From positions 1-17,637 of the forward strand of contig CAAFJQ010000182.1 in the NCBI GenBank assembly GCA_900763245.1: a stretch of 17,637 bases of DNA, in the 5' to 3' direction. Shown here piece after piece: positions 1-7,423 of the stretch (its first letter is position 1; each line of letters starts with the position of its first letter). Both the position numbers and the translations under genes were made by a program. The notes beneath the pieces were generated by a model. The model searched no databases. It was not told where the DNA came from and saw only the letters and a program-made list of their open reading frames with translations. The DNA is from Bacilli bacterium. GTDB taxonomy: Bacteria > Bacillota_I > Bacilli_A > RFN20 > CAG-288.

Positions 1-179
1 GGCGTATCCTTGGTGAAGAACATAAGAAATATAGGACAACCTACATGGATGCGGAAAGGAGAAAAGACAACAGACAATGTCTGAATTAGGATTGAACCGC
101 CCATTGCCGAACGGCATGATGGGTGGTGTGAGAGGTGATGGGAATTGAAGATTTTCTTCAATTTCCTAGCCTACTCGAT
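1..179 (+). mobile_element. Group II intron, 3' end (domains V and VI; rest lies outside the window)
   Basis: This is the 3' terminus of a retroelement intron, read from RNA structure. Domain V is at about 96-127: strand 96-104 (ACCGCCCAT) pairs with 119-127 (ATGGGTGGT), then comes a two-base bulge TG at 117-118, an upper helix TGCC/GGCA (105-108 with 113-116) and a GAAC loop. The single G-T wobble (G99 with T124) marks the catalytic triad as C98-G99-C100; a CGC triad is typical of group IIC introns. Domain VI follows: GAGAGG (130-135) pairs with CCT-A-CTC (170-176), leaving A173 bulged as branch point, and an internal hairpin 140-150/156-166 fills the middle. The 3' splice site would fall near 179, seven bases into the A173 tail. 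The intron-encoded protein is not identifiable in positions 1-90. The class assignment is an inference. Confidence 0.75.
96..127 (+). ncRNA. Group II intron domain V catalytic hairpin
   Basis: An 8-9 bp lower helix, a two-nucleotide 3' bulge, a 4-bp upper helix and a four-base loop together give the standard domain V shape. The G99-T124 wobble inside the CGC triad is the expected metal-binding feature. I see no base change that would break the hairpin. Confidence 0.7.
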
Positions 180-198
180 TGTTGAAAAAATCAGGCTG

Positions 199-222
199 AA
201 AAAGGATGGCTTCCCATCCTTA
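199..222 (-). terminator. Rho-independent terminator of the DeoR-family gene
   Basis: On the minus strand, AAGGATGG (221-214), loop GAAG (213-210) and CCATCCTT (209-202) form a perfect 8-bp stem followed by T residues through 199. The TAA stop codon of the regulator (222-220) lies at the base of the stem, so gene end and terminator overlap. On the plus strand the hairpin has only a weak T tract, so it probably stops mainly leftward transcription. Confidence 0.8.
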
Positions 223-978
223 ATAGATCAATTTGATATTGTGTTCTTTGCAGTATTCGATATATTCATCGGCTGGTTCTCCGCTTGTGATGAGATAATC
301 GACTTTGGAAAGCGAAAACGTCGCAAATAATTCTTTCTTTCCGAACTTTGATAAATCGCAAAGCAAAATAGTCATGTCACTGTTTTCTAACATCTTTGCC
401 TTGATTTCAGCCTGATCGACTGTGGATTCCATCACGCCGTATTCAAGGTTGAGACCGGAACATGACATGATTGCAATGTTGCAATGGATTCGGCTCAGTG
501 CTGAAATGGCCATGTTTCCAACGACAGAAGCACTTCTGGAATTGATGTAACCAGGGAGAAGTAAAATCTGTGAACTTGTCTCCTGAGATAAAAGAAGAGC
601 GACTTTGACACCATTGGTGACAATGTTCAGTCTTCTGTAATCTCTTAAAAAGGGAACTAAGAACATGACTGTAGAAGAGGAATCCAAGAAGATAGAAGTG
701 TTGTCTTTTGTCAGTTGAGAACAGAGTTCACTCATTCTTCTCTTTTCTTTTGTATTAGTGTTTTCTCTGAAAAGAATAGAGGATTCTTCATTCGGTGATT
801 CCTGTAAGACGACACCGCCGAAGGTTCTATGGACAAGTCCTCTTTTTTCCATCTGGGTGAGATCTCTTCTGATTGTTGCAGCAGAAACATACATAAGCTT
901 GGTCAGCTTATCGACGGAAATGGATTTCTTCTCCTTGAGTATCTCAAGGATTTTGTCTTGCCTTTCTAAGTCGTACAT
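220..978 (-). CDS. DeoR-family transcriptional repressor of the rhamnose/glucosyl-rhamnose operon
   Basis: This is a cytoplasmic DNA-binding regulator of about 252 residues, the usual DeoR length. It opens with MYDLERQDKILEILKEKKSI and a DeoR-type winged helix-turn-helix (about residues 5-60) containing the family signature VSAATIRRDLTQMEKRGLVH followed by RTFGG. The rest is the DeoR C-terminal sensor domain of the ISOCOT fold, which in this family binds phosphorylated sugars. I chose the ATG at 978 because DeoR proteins normally begin within a few residues of this point and a good -10 box ends exactly six bases upstream. An in-frame ATG at 1017 would add 13 hydrophobic residues and has no ribosome site. 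It is divergent from the 14-gene operon, so local control is likely. A rhamnose-pathway phosphosugar such as rhamnulose 1-phosphate as effector is inference. Confidence 0.9.
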   Translation of the reverse strand: MYDLERQDKILEILKEKKSISVDKLTKLMYVSAATIRRDLTQMEKRGLVHRTFGGVVLQESPNEESSILFRENTNTKEKRRMSELCSQLTKDNTSIFLDSSSTVMFLVPFLRDYRRLNIVTNGVKVALLLSQETSSQILLLPGYINSRSASVVGNMAISALSRIHCNIAIMSCSGLNLEYGVMESTVDQAEIKAKMLENSDMTILLCDLSKFGKKELFATFSLSKVDYLITSGEPADEYIEYCKEHNIKLIY

Positions 979-984
979 GCCATT

Positions 985-1013
985 ATTATAAATTAAGATA
1001 AAAATGAAAACAA
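985..1013 (-). promoter_or_regulatory. Promoter of the DeoR-family gene, apparently giving a leaderless mRNA
   Basis: Read on the minus strand, TTGTTT (1013-1008), a 17-bp spacer and a perfect TATAAT (990-985) are followed by six bases AATGGC and then the ATG at 978. Standard spacing puts the transcription start on or next to the A of the ATG. There is no Shine-Dalgarno sequence before that ATG, which fits leaderless translation. Confidence 0.55.
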
Positions 1014-1035
1014 TCATAAAATTAATAGACTCGAA

Positions 1036-1062
1036 ATTATGTAAGCGGATAACTTACAAAAT
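1036..1062. promoter_or_regulatory. 27-bp imperfect palindrome, likely repressor operator
   Basis: The ten-base arms 1036-1045 (ATTATGTAAG) and 1053-1062 (CTTACAAAAT) match as inverted repeats at nine of ten positions around a 7-bp spacer CGGATAA. The site sits between the two divergent promoters and touches the -35 region of the operon promoter. The divergent DeoR-family protein is the obvious binder, but a LacI/CcpA-type protein is also possible because the half site TGTAAGCG resembles part of a cre box. Confidence 0.6.
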
Positions 1063-1090
1063 GACTGGCTAAATCTTGCTTGATTATAAT
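1061..1090 (+). promoter_or_regulatory. Promoter of the 14-gene operon
   Basis: ATGACT (1061-1066, four of six to TTGACA), an 18-bp spacer and a perfect TATAAT (1085-1090) form a sigma-A type promoter. The predicted start near 1097 leaves a leader of about 100 bases before the ATG at 1199. The upstream palindrome overlaps the -35 by two bases, which suits repression. Confidence 0.6.
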
Positions 1091-1109
1091 TGATTATGAT
1101 TGAATTGAT
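1080..1109 (+). repeat. Tandem 10-bp direct repeats over the -10 and start site
   Basis: TTGATTATAA (1080-1089), TTGATTATGA (1090-1099) and a degenerate TTGAATTGAT (1100-1109) follow each other with a one-turn period. They overlap the -10 box and the predicted transcription start. They may be a second regulator site on one helix face, or simply AT-rich sequence. Confidence 0.4.
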
Positions 1110-1198
1110 ATTAGTTAAAGATTGTTTTTCTATGCGATAATCAAAACGAAATGCCTAAGCAAAAATATATTAAAATGTTGCTGTTAGGAGATAGTTTT

Positions 1199-2251
1199 AT
1201 GAATCGAAAAAGTTTGCTTTTAGCCTCATTTGTTTTATTGACTGGTTGCCAAGAAAACAGCTCGGCTTTACCCACAGAAAAAAACAATGAAACCGTCAGT
1301 GATTTTGTTCATACTGATGTTGTAACTGAAGACAAAAATACTGAAGACAAAGGAACATCTGATATTACTATGGATTACATGGAATTATTTACTGACACGA
1401 AATTTGAGACTGGCCTCTATTTGAAGTCTACCACCACTGCTGATGGCTCTAAAGTCGTGAAGCATCTTGACTATGATGGTAAAGCAAAGCCGAAAGAATC
1501 TGCGGTTTGGAATATGGCTCAATGGTGGACACCATTTAATTTCAAAGATGCCCCTTATCGCTTTGAAAATGGAAGACATGTTTATGAGAATGAATCTCGA
1601 ATTCTTGGCGTTGATGCAGCTACCGGAGAATTCGAAATGGGATTGGATTCTTGGAAAGAGTATCAGGAAAGATTCTCTGGATCTAGAACAAGCGGATCTC
1701 AGACTTGGTCGCATTTCTTGATCGAACAGAATTTTGCGGATAGTGTTTATCTCTCCAGTGCTGAATCCATGACTTTGTCTTTTGACTTCCGAATCGATGA
1801 GGTTACTTTATTTGATAAAGAGAATTACAATCCGAATCTTCATACAGCCCAGTTTGTTATGTATTTCACTGTTCGCAATGACAAATTGAATAAATTCTTC
1901 TGGTTTGGAATTCCTCTTTATGATTATCGTGGATACGGGGATAAATTCTCTTATTCAATTGATAAAGGGTTTGAGGGGGCAACCAACACTTTGATTTATA
2001 GCATCGGAAGAAATGAAATCCTTCCAGATGGCTTGCCTGCTTTCAAAAAAGACTATCATATTGAAATCGATTTGCTGAATTACATTAAAGATGCGATTGT
2101 ATTTGGCGCAACAAATTCGTCAATTGGTAAGCCTTTGAAAGAATGGAATCTTGATGATTGCTATGTCAATTACATGAATTTTGGTTGGGAACTTCCTGGT
2201 TCCTTCAAAATAGATAGTCGATTCAAGAATCTTTCATTAAAGGTGGAATAG
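1199..2251 (+). CDS. Lipoprotein of an unrecognised four-member family (paralogue 1)
   Basis: This is a surface-anchored protein of 350 residues. I placed the start at 1199 because TAGGAG (1185-1190) is eight bases upstream; an in-frame ATG at 1151 lacks a ribosome site and would hide the signal peptide. The mature lipid-anchored residue is Cys17 in the lipobox LTGC, followed by a Ser/Thr/Glu-rich linker to about residue 60. The remaining domain is shared with 2255-3166, 3159-4004 and 10711-11724. Visible landmarks are WNMAQWWTPF, W170-S-H172, YNPNLH215TAQ, FW235FGIP, D255KGFEGATN and a terminal GWELPGSF stretch. Alternating polar/hydrophobic runs suggest a beta-sandwich of lectin or lyase type, but that is inference. 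It shares LDYDGKA and QWWTPF with the next gene and not with the other two paralogues. As first gene of a rhamnose operon it may bind or cleave the outside polymer. No known catalytic motif is recognised. Confidence 0.85.
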   Translation: MNRKSLLLASFVLLTGCQENSSALPTEKNNETVSDFVHTDVVTEDKNTEDKGTSDITMDYMELFTDTKFETGLYLKSTTTADGSKVVKHLDYDGKAKPKESAVWNMAQWWTPFNFKDAPYRFENGRHVYENESRILGVDAATGEFEMGLDSWKEYQERFSGSRTSGSQTWSHFLIEQNFADSVYLSSAESMTLSFDFRIDEVTLFDKENYNPNLHTAQFVMYFTVRNDKLNKFFWFGIPLYDYRGYGDKFSYSIDKGFEGATNTLIYSIGRNEILPDGLPAFKKDYHIEIDLLNYIKDAIVFGATNSSIGKPLKEWNLDDCYVNYMNFGWELPGSFKIDSRFKNLSLKVE

Positions 2252-2254
2252 ACA

Positions 2255-3166
2255 ATGAGTTATCGAAGCGAAATCATCATCGATTCAAAGTTCAAAAGCG
2301 GATTCTTCTTGCAAGGGCCAAATCCTGTCACGGATCAAAGAATCAACTTTACGTATCTTGACTATGACGGTAAAGCAATCGTCCCGGCAAGAAAGGTTTG
2401 GATCATGTCTCAATGGTGGACTCCCTTTCCGTTCTCTGATTCTAAGTTCGAGGATACAGAAATGTATTATCGATACAGCAACAAATCCAGATTCTGTATG
2501 ATCAATAAAGAGGATGGAGAGATAACAATCTATCTCAATTCCTATCTGGAATATGAAAAGAGACTTGGACATTCAAGAGATAAGGCGATACAACCATGGT
2601 CTCATTTCCTTCTTGAACAGGACTTCTATCATCCGCTCAGCTTCAGGAAGTTGCAGGCCTTTATCGCAAGACTGGATTTCTGTATCGATAAAGTCAATCA
2701 GTTGGATGAGGCACATTACAATCCTGAAATCCATGCGGCACAGCTTCTCTGGTATCTGACAATCAAAGAAGTGAAGAAGAATACAGCTGTCGATGATTCC
2801 AATCCGTTGAAGGATAACTATATCTGGATCGGTATACCGATCTTCGATAATCGTTATAAGACCATCAAAGGAAGTCAGATGATCGATAAAGGATTCTCTG
2901 GCGCTACAAACTCTCTGATCTACACTATTTCTTCTTCCGCTTATCTAAAGGAAGAACCGATACAGTTAGGAAAGTATTATTCCATCGATGTCGATCTTCT
3001 CCCTTACATCAAGAAGAGTGTCCGTTATGCGATAAGGCAAGGAATCTTCTCTTCTGAAAGAAACTTGTTTGTCAATTATATGAATATCGGTTGGGAAGTT
3101 CCGGGTTCGTTTGAAGTAGAAAGCAGACTGAAGAATATACATCTGGAGGCAATCAGCGATGAGTGA
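2255..3166 (+). CDS. Cytosolic member of the unrecognised family (paralogue 2)
   Basis: This 303-residue protein has no signal peptide or membrane segment and starts three bases after the previous stop, with AAGGTGG (2240-2246) as ribosome site. It corresponds to the whole domain of the preceding lipoprotein without its export leader and linker. Shared landmarks are LDYDGKA, QWWTPFPF, W115-S-H117-FLLEQ, YNPEIH160AAQ, W191 in IWIGIP, DKGFSGATNSLIY and GWEVPGSF. The two genes keep nearly identical nucleotide stretches in the LDYDGKA segment (around 1469 and 2359), consistent with tandem duplication. Its codons favour ATC for Ile more than the neighbouring lipoprotein gene does. A cytosolic location suggests action on an imported oligosaccharide, but function is unknown. 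It overlaps the next gene by eight bases. Confidence 0.85.
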   Translation: MSYRSEIIIDSKFKSGFFLQGPNPVTDQRINFTYLDYDGKAIVPARKVWIMSQWWTPFPFSDSKFEDTEMYYRYSNKSRFCMINKEDGEITIYLNSYLEYEKRLGHSRDKAIQPWSHFLLEQDFYHPLSFRKLQAFIARLDFCIDKVNQLDEAHYNPEIHAAQLLWYLTIKEVKKNTAVDDSNPLKDNYIWIGIPIFDNRYKTIKGSQMIDKGFSGATNSLIYTISSSAYLKEEPIQLGKYYSIDVDLLPYIKKSVRYAIRQGIFSSERNLFVNYMNIGWEVPGSFEVESRLKNIHLEAISDE

Positions 3167-4004
3167 AATTTTAAGAGATAGTACATTTATGGCAGGATTC
3201 AACGTTTTGAAAAGAAGTCTGCTTGAAAACAATCATGACGAGTTGTTGCCTTTAGCATTCAATAAATTGAATCCGGAATGGCGATTAGCGGAATATTTTT
3301 CAAAATATGATTTGTTCCATCACTGCAATATAGAGAGGGAAAACACTTCTTACAGATTTTATAATGAAGGCAAAGAAGTCAAAAGAGACGAGGACGGCTC
3401 TCTGACTTTGAATATTCTCGCGGGAAAAGAATATGATCATCCAAGAATTGAGGGAGAACCTTGGCCTCATCTTCTTATTGAACAGGAGTTCCAGGGCCAT
3501 CATTTGTTTAGAATGAAAAAACTGACTGTGAAAATGTCTTTGGACTTTTTAGAGCTGGAGTCCTATATGAATAGAATCAGAAATGAGCTTCATACTCTTC
3601 AGGTTTCATTGTATTTTGCTTTGGGTAGCAGAAATGAAAAGAGCAAAGGATGCAATGATTTTTATTGGTTCGGGCTTCCCTTCATTGATGCTCCTCGCTA
3701 TCATTTTCCAAAGCCTTGGGTCAATCAGGATATTGGAAAAGAAGATGCTACGAATAAGTTGATTTATGCCTTGGATCCACATCTTTATATGAAGGATGAA
3801 CTTCAAGTCGGCGATCACCTTGACTTGAACATGGATATTCTTCCCTATATGCTTGAAGCATATAAGAAGGCAAAAGAGATGAATTATCTTCGTGATGTTG
3901 ATTTTGAAGATGTAGAAATCCTTTCTTTGAATTTGGGATTCGAAGCGACAGGAGCCTTTGACGGAAAAATCAAAATTGGCGGATTCTCAATTGTGGAGGA
4001 ATGA
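3159..4004 (+). CDS. Cytosolic, divergent member of the unrecognised family (paralogue 3)
   Basis: This 281-residue protein has no export signal. Its start is fixed by TGGAGG (3144-3149) nine bases upstream, and it overlaps the preceding gene by eight bases, indicating translational coupling. It keeps the family core in altered form: EYDHPR, W102-P-H104-LLIEQEF, ELH145TLQ (without the Asn-Pro seen in the other three), FYW170FGLP, DIGKEDATNKLIY and LGFEATGAF. The EYxHPR...WPHLL segment is closest to the lipoprotein at 10711-11724, not to its immediate neighbours. The N-terminal QWWTPF segment of paralogues 1 and 2 is replaced by PEWRLAEYFSKYD. I do not recognise a function. Conservation of the W-x-H and H-x-x-Q positions suggests a binding or catalytic site common to all four. 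Confidence 0.8.
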   Translation: MSEILRDSTFMAGFNVLKRSLLENNHDELLPLAFNKLNPEWRLAEYFSKYDLFHHCNIERENTSYRFYNEGKEVKRDEDGSLTLNILAGKEYDHPRIEGEPWPHLLIEQEFQGHHLFRMKKLTVKMSLDFLELESYMNRIRNELHTLQVSLYFALGSRNEKSKGCNDFYWFGLPFIDAPRYHFPKPWVNQDIGKEDATNKLIYALDPHLYMKDELQVGDHLDLNMDILPYMLEAYKKAKEMNYLRDVDFEDVEILSLNLGFEATGAFDGKIKIGGFSIVEE

Positions 4005-4006
4005 TA

Positions 4007-5185
4007 ATGAATATCAGAAAAGCATCATATATGTTGCTTCCTTTCCTTCTTTTATCAGGTTGTAGCAATAAAGAATCAGCTTCAATTCCTTCTTCTGAAA
4101 ATACGACAACAGAGGACAATGAAATCATGTATCAATACGGAGACAAAGAAAAATATCAAAATTTCTTAACGGATTCGATTATTTATAATGAGATTGTGAC
4201 ACTTGTTGAAGAAGATGGCGAAATTTACGGAAAACTTCTATACGAACCGAAAAAAATTATTTCTATCAGGGATTATTCCTTGGAAAAGGAATATAAGACT
4301 ACTGATTATCGTATTGAAGGCAAAAAGATCATCCGCACTGAAAGTTCAAACTTGCCTTATTTTACAAGCGAAAATATGAAAGGTGAGAATCTTCAGGATT
4401 ATGGTATTTCCACAATGGATGGCAAAGAGCCCGGAAACAAAGTGATGTTTACGGAAGGGCCTGGTATTGTCATGCATACAATTAATGTAACGTATACTCA
4501 TGAAGACAAATGGACATTGGATATGCCTTCCTATAAAGGAGCAGAACTTCCCAAGACAATCAATAAGCTGAAAAACAAAGAACACCTTACTGTCGGTTTC
4601 TATGGTGATTCCATCATGACGGGATGCAATTCTTCTGGAAAACTTGCAATTCCTCCGTATTTGGATGACTTCCCGACTGCAAGTGTTGAGATGCTGAAAA
4701 GCAATTATGGTTATGATGAGATTGAGAGTTTTAATTCTTCAAAAGGCGGTATGCTATCCGATTGGGGAGTCACCAACGTTGATTCTTTAGTCAACACCAA
4801 CAATCCAGATTTGGTCTTTGTTGGATTTGGCATGAATGATGGATCTTGGAAGATTCCTGCTGCAAAATACGTTTCTCAGATTGAAGACATCATTGCTAGA
4901 ATACAAGCACACAATCAGGATGTGGAAATTGTTGTTGTGGCTACCATTCTTGCTAATCCTGATGCGACACAGAATCAGCTTCAGGAGAGTTATCTTTCTC
5001 CGTTAGCTGATATGGTCAATCAGTATGATGGTGTTACGCTGATGGATATGACGACCTATTCTAAGAATATGTTGCAGTTCAAAAGAAGTGTAGATCTCTA
5101 TGCGAATAATATCAATCACCCAAACGATTTTATGGTCAGAGGATATGTCTCCAATATTCTCTCTTTATTAGTGGAGAAATACTGA
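4007..5185 (+). CDS. SGNH/GDSL-hydrolase lipoprotein, probable carbohydrate esterase
   Basis: This is a surface lipoprotein of 392 residues with two parts: an N-terminal region (about 20-185) that looks beta-rich, and a C-terminal SGNH hydrolase domain (about 190-390). Such enzymes hydrolyse esters, often acetyl groups on polysaccharides. The ribosome site GGAGG (3995-3999) is seven bases from the ATG at 4007 and only one from an ATG at 4001, so 4007 is preferred. The lipobox is LSGC with Cys19. Block I is FYGDS with nucleophile Ser202, block II is KGGMLSDWG, block III is FGMNDG, and block V holds His371 in NHPND. The usual Asp three residues before that His is Asn368, so the triad may be a dyad. 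In this operon it could deacylate a rhamnose-containing glycan; the substrate is inference. Confidence 0.85.
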   Translation: MNIRKASYMLLPFLLLSGCSNKESASIPSSENTTTEDNEIMYQYGDKEKYQNFLTDSIIYNEIVTLVEEDGEIYGKLLYEPKKIISIRDYSLEKEYKTTDYRIEGKKIIRTESSNLPYFTSENMKGENLQDYGISTMDGKEPGNKVMFTEGPGIVMHTINVTYTHEDKWTLDMPSYKGAELPKTINKLKNKEHLTVGFYGDSIMTGCNSSGKLAIPPYLDDFPTASVEMLKSNYGYDEIESFNSSKGGMLSDWGVTNVDSLVNTNNPDLVFVGFGMNDGSWKIPAAKYVSQIEDIIARIQAHNQDVEIVVVATILANPDATQNQLQESYLSPLADMVNQYDGVTLMDMTTYSKNMLQFKRSVDLYANNINHPNDFMVRGYVSNILSLLVEKY

Positions 5186-5186
5186 T

Positions 5187-7406
5187 ATGCTAAAAATCAA
5201 AGATGGAAATTTAATTGAATCGAGTTACGTAATTGCTGAAGAAGCTAAAAACGCTTCCTTGTTCGGAATTGGAAACGGATATTTTGGGATCCGTGGTTCT
5301 TTTGAGGAGTTTGGCGATAATTTGATTCAGGGATGCTACGTTCGCGGAGTATTCGATCACATCATTGAAAATCCACAGACATATTCAGTAAACAAGTATA
5401 TGAAGCGTTATTACTTTGATGCAGAGAAAGCGAAAGAATTCGAATATGAAGACTCTTGCATCAATATTGGAGATATCCAGGCTTTTCGTATTTATATTGA
5501 TAAGAAATTGTTTTTGCCTTGGGATTATGAAATTCTTGAATATGAAAGAACATTTGATTTTTCTTCCGGTGGTTTGACTAGAAGAATGAAAGTAAGAGAT
5601 GAAAAAGGCAATGAAACGCTTTTGAGTTTTTATAAGTCCTGTTCATTTTCCTGCAATCATGTCTTCTTTCAGGAAATGAAGATTGAGAAACTCAATCACA
5701 ATCTTCCTATTGAGGTAAGAAGCGGCATTGATTTTATGGTCAAAACAATGGGACAAAAGAAGTCTGTTCCGACTGTTTTTGAAAGGAATGATGATTATAC
5801 CTACATTCATTCCGAATTCGGCAATTATTATCATATGTCCGGAGACTTCTATTTCCAAAACGAGACCGATGGGTATACAAAACTTGGATTTGATGATTCT
5901 TCTCTCTTCTATTCTGATCGATATTTGATGAATGGAAAAGAGGCAACCATTAAGAAAAAGGTTCTTTTCTATGCCAATATCGATGACTTTACTGAGAAGG
6001 ACATCGATAGAAAACTAAGCTTAGATTACAGGACTTGTTATCTTGAATCATCTGATGCTTTCAAAAAAATCTTCAAAGACATTGATGTCGCGATTGAAGG
6101 AAATGATGAATTGGATAGCCTTATACGTTATTCGAATTATCAGACACTTATCGGATTTGACAGAATTGATAGTGTCCATTCGCTGTCTGCAAAAAATCTT
6201 ACCTCCGAAAAATATAATCAGTTCGTTTGGTGGGATTGTGAGATTTATCAGCTTCCTTATTTCCTGATTCATTTTCCAAAAGAATCGCGCTCGATTCTAG
6301 AATATCGTTATCGATGTTTGAATCAGGCAAAAGAAAATGCTAAGAGTGAAGGTTATAAAGGAGCAAAATTCGCATTTTGTTCGTCCGTGACTGGTGCTGA
6401 ACAGGTTTGGATATATGCTAGACACCCCTTCCTTCAAATTCATATCAATTCAGATGTTGCATATGGAACTCTCAATTATTACAAACACACACACGATTCT
6501 AATTTCATGAAAGAGATGGGCATGGAAATGATTGAAGAAATACTTCTTTATTTCATTTCACGCTCCACATTCCTCAAAGGACAATATCATCTGCTAAATG
6601 TAACGGGAACGGATGAGCATCATGATTATGTCAATGATGATGCATATACAAATTATTCAGTGCATTATGTGTTATCTGAATTCATCAAACTGATCGATGA
6701 GTTTAGTTATCCGCTGAAAAATACGACAATGAAAGAACTTATCGATTACAAAGAAAAGCTCTTCCTTCCTCAGTTTGATAATAGAATCATTCCGCAGTTT
6801 GATGGTTATCTATCTTTATCAGAAAACACAGTTCTTGATGAAGAAGCAAAGAATTTTACACCAGGATTTCAGATGAAACAACCTGCGCTATATCATCTTT
6901 GCCAGACGATAAAACAACCGGATGTCTTGTTGTTGTACAGCTATCTCGACATTGGAATGTGGGAAAATTATAAAGAAAACTACGAATTCTATTTAAAGAG
7001 ATGCGAAGCGTCATCCTCACTTACTTACCCGGTTCATGCTATTGCGGCAATTGATAATGATGATGAAGCGGAATTCAAAAAGAATCTGTATGCTTCTTTG
7101 AGAATTGATATTGATGATCTTCATTCTGGTGCGAAAGAAGGAATTCATGCTGGTTGTCTGACTGGTGGGTATCTAGCTTTGTTCAGAGGCTTGCTTGGAA
7201 TTCAAATTGAAAGGGATCACATAAAGATCCACCCACATCATTTCAGGGAGATCAGAGGATTGAAATTGTCATTTAGATATCATCAATCAAGAATCGATGT
7301 CGAATATAATTCGAAAGAAGTCATTCTGAAATCAGATGATGCATTCGATTATGAATATGCGGGAAGTTATATCAGGGACGTCAAAGAAGTCAGACTTGTT
7401 TATTAG
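5187..7406 (+). CDS. GH65 family phosphorylase, probably alpha-glucosyl-L-rhamnose phosphorylase
   Basis: GH65 phosphorylases split alpha-glucosides with phosphate, inverting to beta-glucose 1-phosphate. At 739 residues it is near the family's usual 750-770. The N-terminal beta-sandwich carries the family motif GNGYFGIRGSFEEF. The (alpha/alpha)6 barrel shows FVWWDCEIYQLPYFL, the YRY...GYKGAKFAF segment, and TGTDE477HHDYVNDDAYTN, where Glu477 aligns with the catalytic acid. GIHAGCLTGG matches the phosphate-binding loop HAxxxGG. No signal peptide is present, so it acts in the cytosol. Stop and start are one base apart from the esterase gene, with GGAG at 5173-5176. With rhaA, rhaD, rhaB and beta-phosphoglucomutase in the same operon, the acceptor sugar is most likely L-rhamnose, as in the known 3-O-alpha-D-glucosyl-L-rhamnose phosphorylase. 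Maltose, kojibiose, nigerose or trehalose phosphorylase cannot be excluded from motifs alone. Confidence 0.85.
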   Translation: MLKIKDGNLIESSYVIAEEAKNASLFGIGNGYFGIRGSFEEFGDNLIQGCYVRGVFDHIIENPQTYSVNKYMKRYYFDAEKAKEFEYEDSCINIGDIQAFRIYIDKKLFLPWDYEILEYERTFDFSSGGLTRRMKVRDEKGNETLLSFYKSCSFSCNHVFFQEMKIEKLNHNLPIEVRSGIDFMVKTMGQKKSVPTVFERNDDYTYIHSEFGNYYHMSGDFYFQNETDGYTKLGFDDSSLFYSDRYLMNGKEATIKKKVLFYANIDDFTEKDIDRKLSLDYRTCYLESSDAFKKIFKDIDVAIEGNDELDSLIRYSNYQTLIGFDRIDSVHSLSAKNLTSEKYNQFVWWDCEIYQLPYFLIHFPKESRSILEYRYRCLNQAKENAKSEGYKGAKFAFCSSVTGAEQVWIYARHPFLQIHINSDVAYGTLNYYKHTHDSNFMKEMGMEMIEEILLYFISRSTFLKGQYHLLNVTGTDEHHDYVNDDAYTNYSVHYVLSEFIKLIDEFSYPLKNTTMKELIDYKEKLFLPQFDNRIIPQFDGYLSLSENTVLDEEAKNFTPGFQMKQPALYHLCQTIKQPDVLLLYSYLDIGMWENYKENYEFYLKRCEASSSLTYPVHAIAAIDNDDEAEFKKNLYASLRIDIDDLHSGAKEGIHAGCLTGGYLALFRGLLGIQIERDHIKIHPHHFREIRGLKLSFRYHQSRIDVEYNSKEVILKSDDAFDYEYAGSYIRDVKEVRLVY

Positions 7407-7423
7407 AAAGGAGAAAATCAATA

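Noticed and set aside
3..89. Possible tail of an intron-encoded protein (frame ending at TAG 87-89, or another ending at TGA 82-84)
   Set aside because: Two frames are equally open over this short stretch and neither shows recognisable maturase residues.
145..330. Short plus-strand reading frame of 61 codons
   Set aside because: It lies over intron domain VI and the complementary strand of the regulator gene, and has no ribosome site.
1040..1058. Resemblance of TGTAAGCGGATAACTTACA to the E. coli lac operator core and to a cre box
   Set aside because: Only the GCGGATAAC core matches lac, and a 14-base cre alignment has several mismatches with the wrong symmetry. It is better treated as an unassigned palindrome.
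1151..1198. Longer start for the first lipoprotein (ATG at 1151)
   Set aside because: No ribosome site before it, and it would place 16 residues before a clear lipoprotein signal; TAGGAG at 1185-1190 supports 1199.
1385..1714. Minus-strand frame of 109 codons inside the first lipoprotein gene
   Set aside because: It is the complement of a well-supported coding region, has no ribosome site, and its protein resembles nothing I know.
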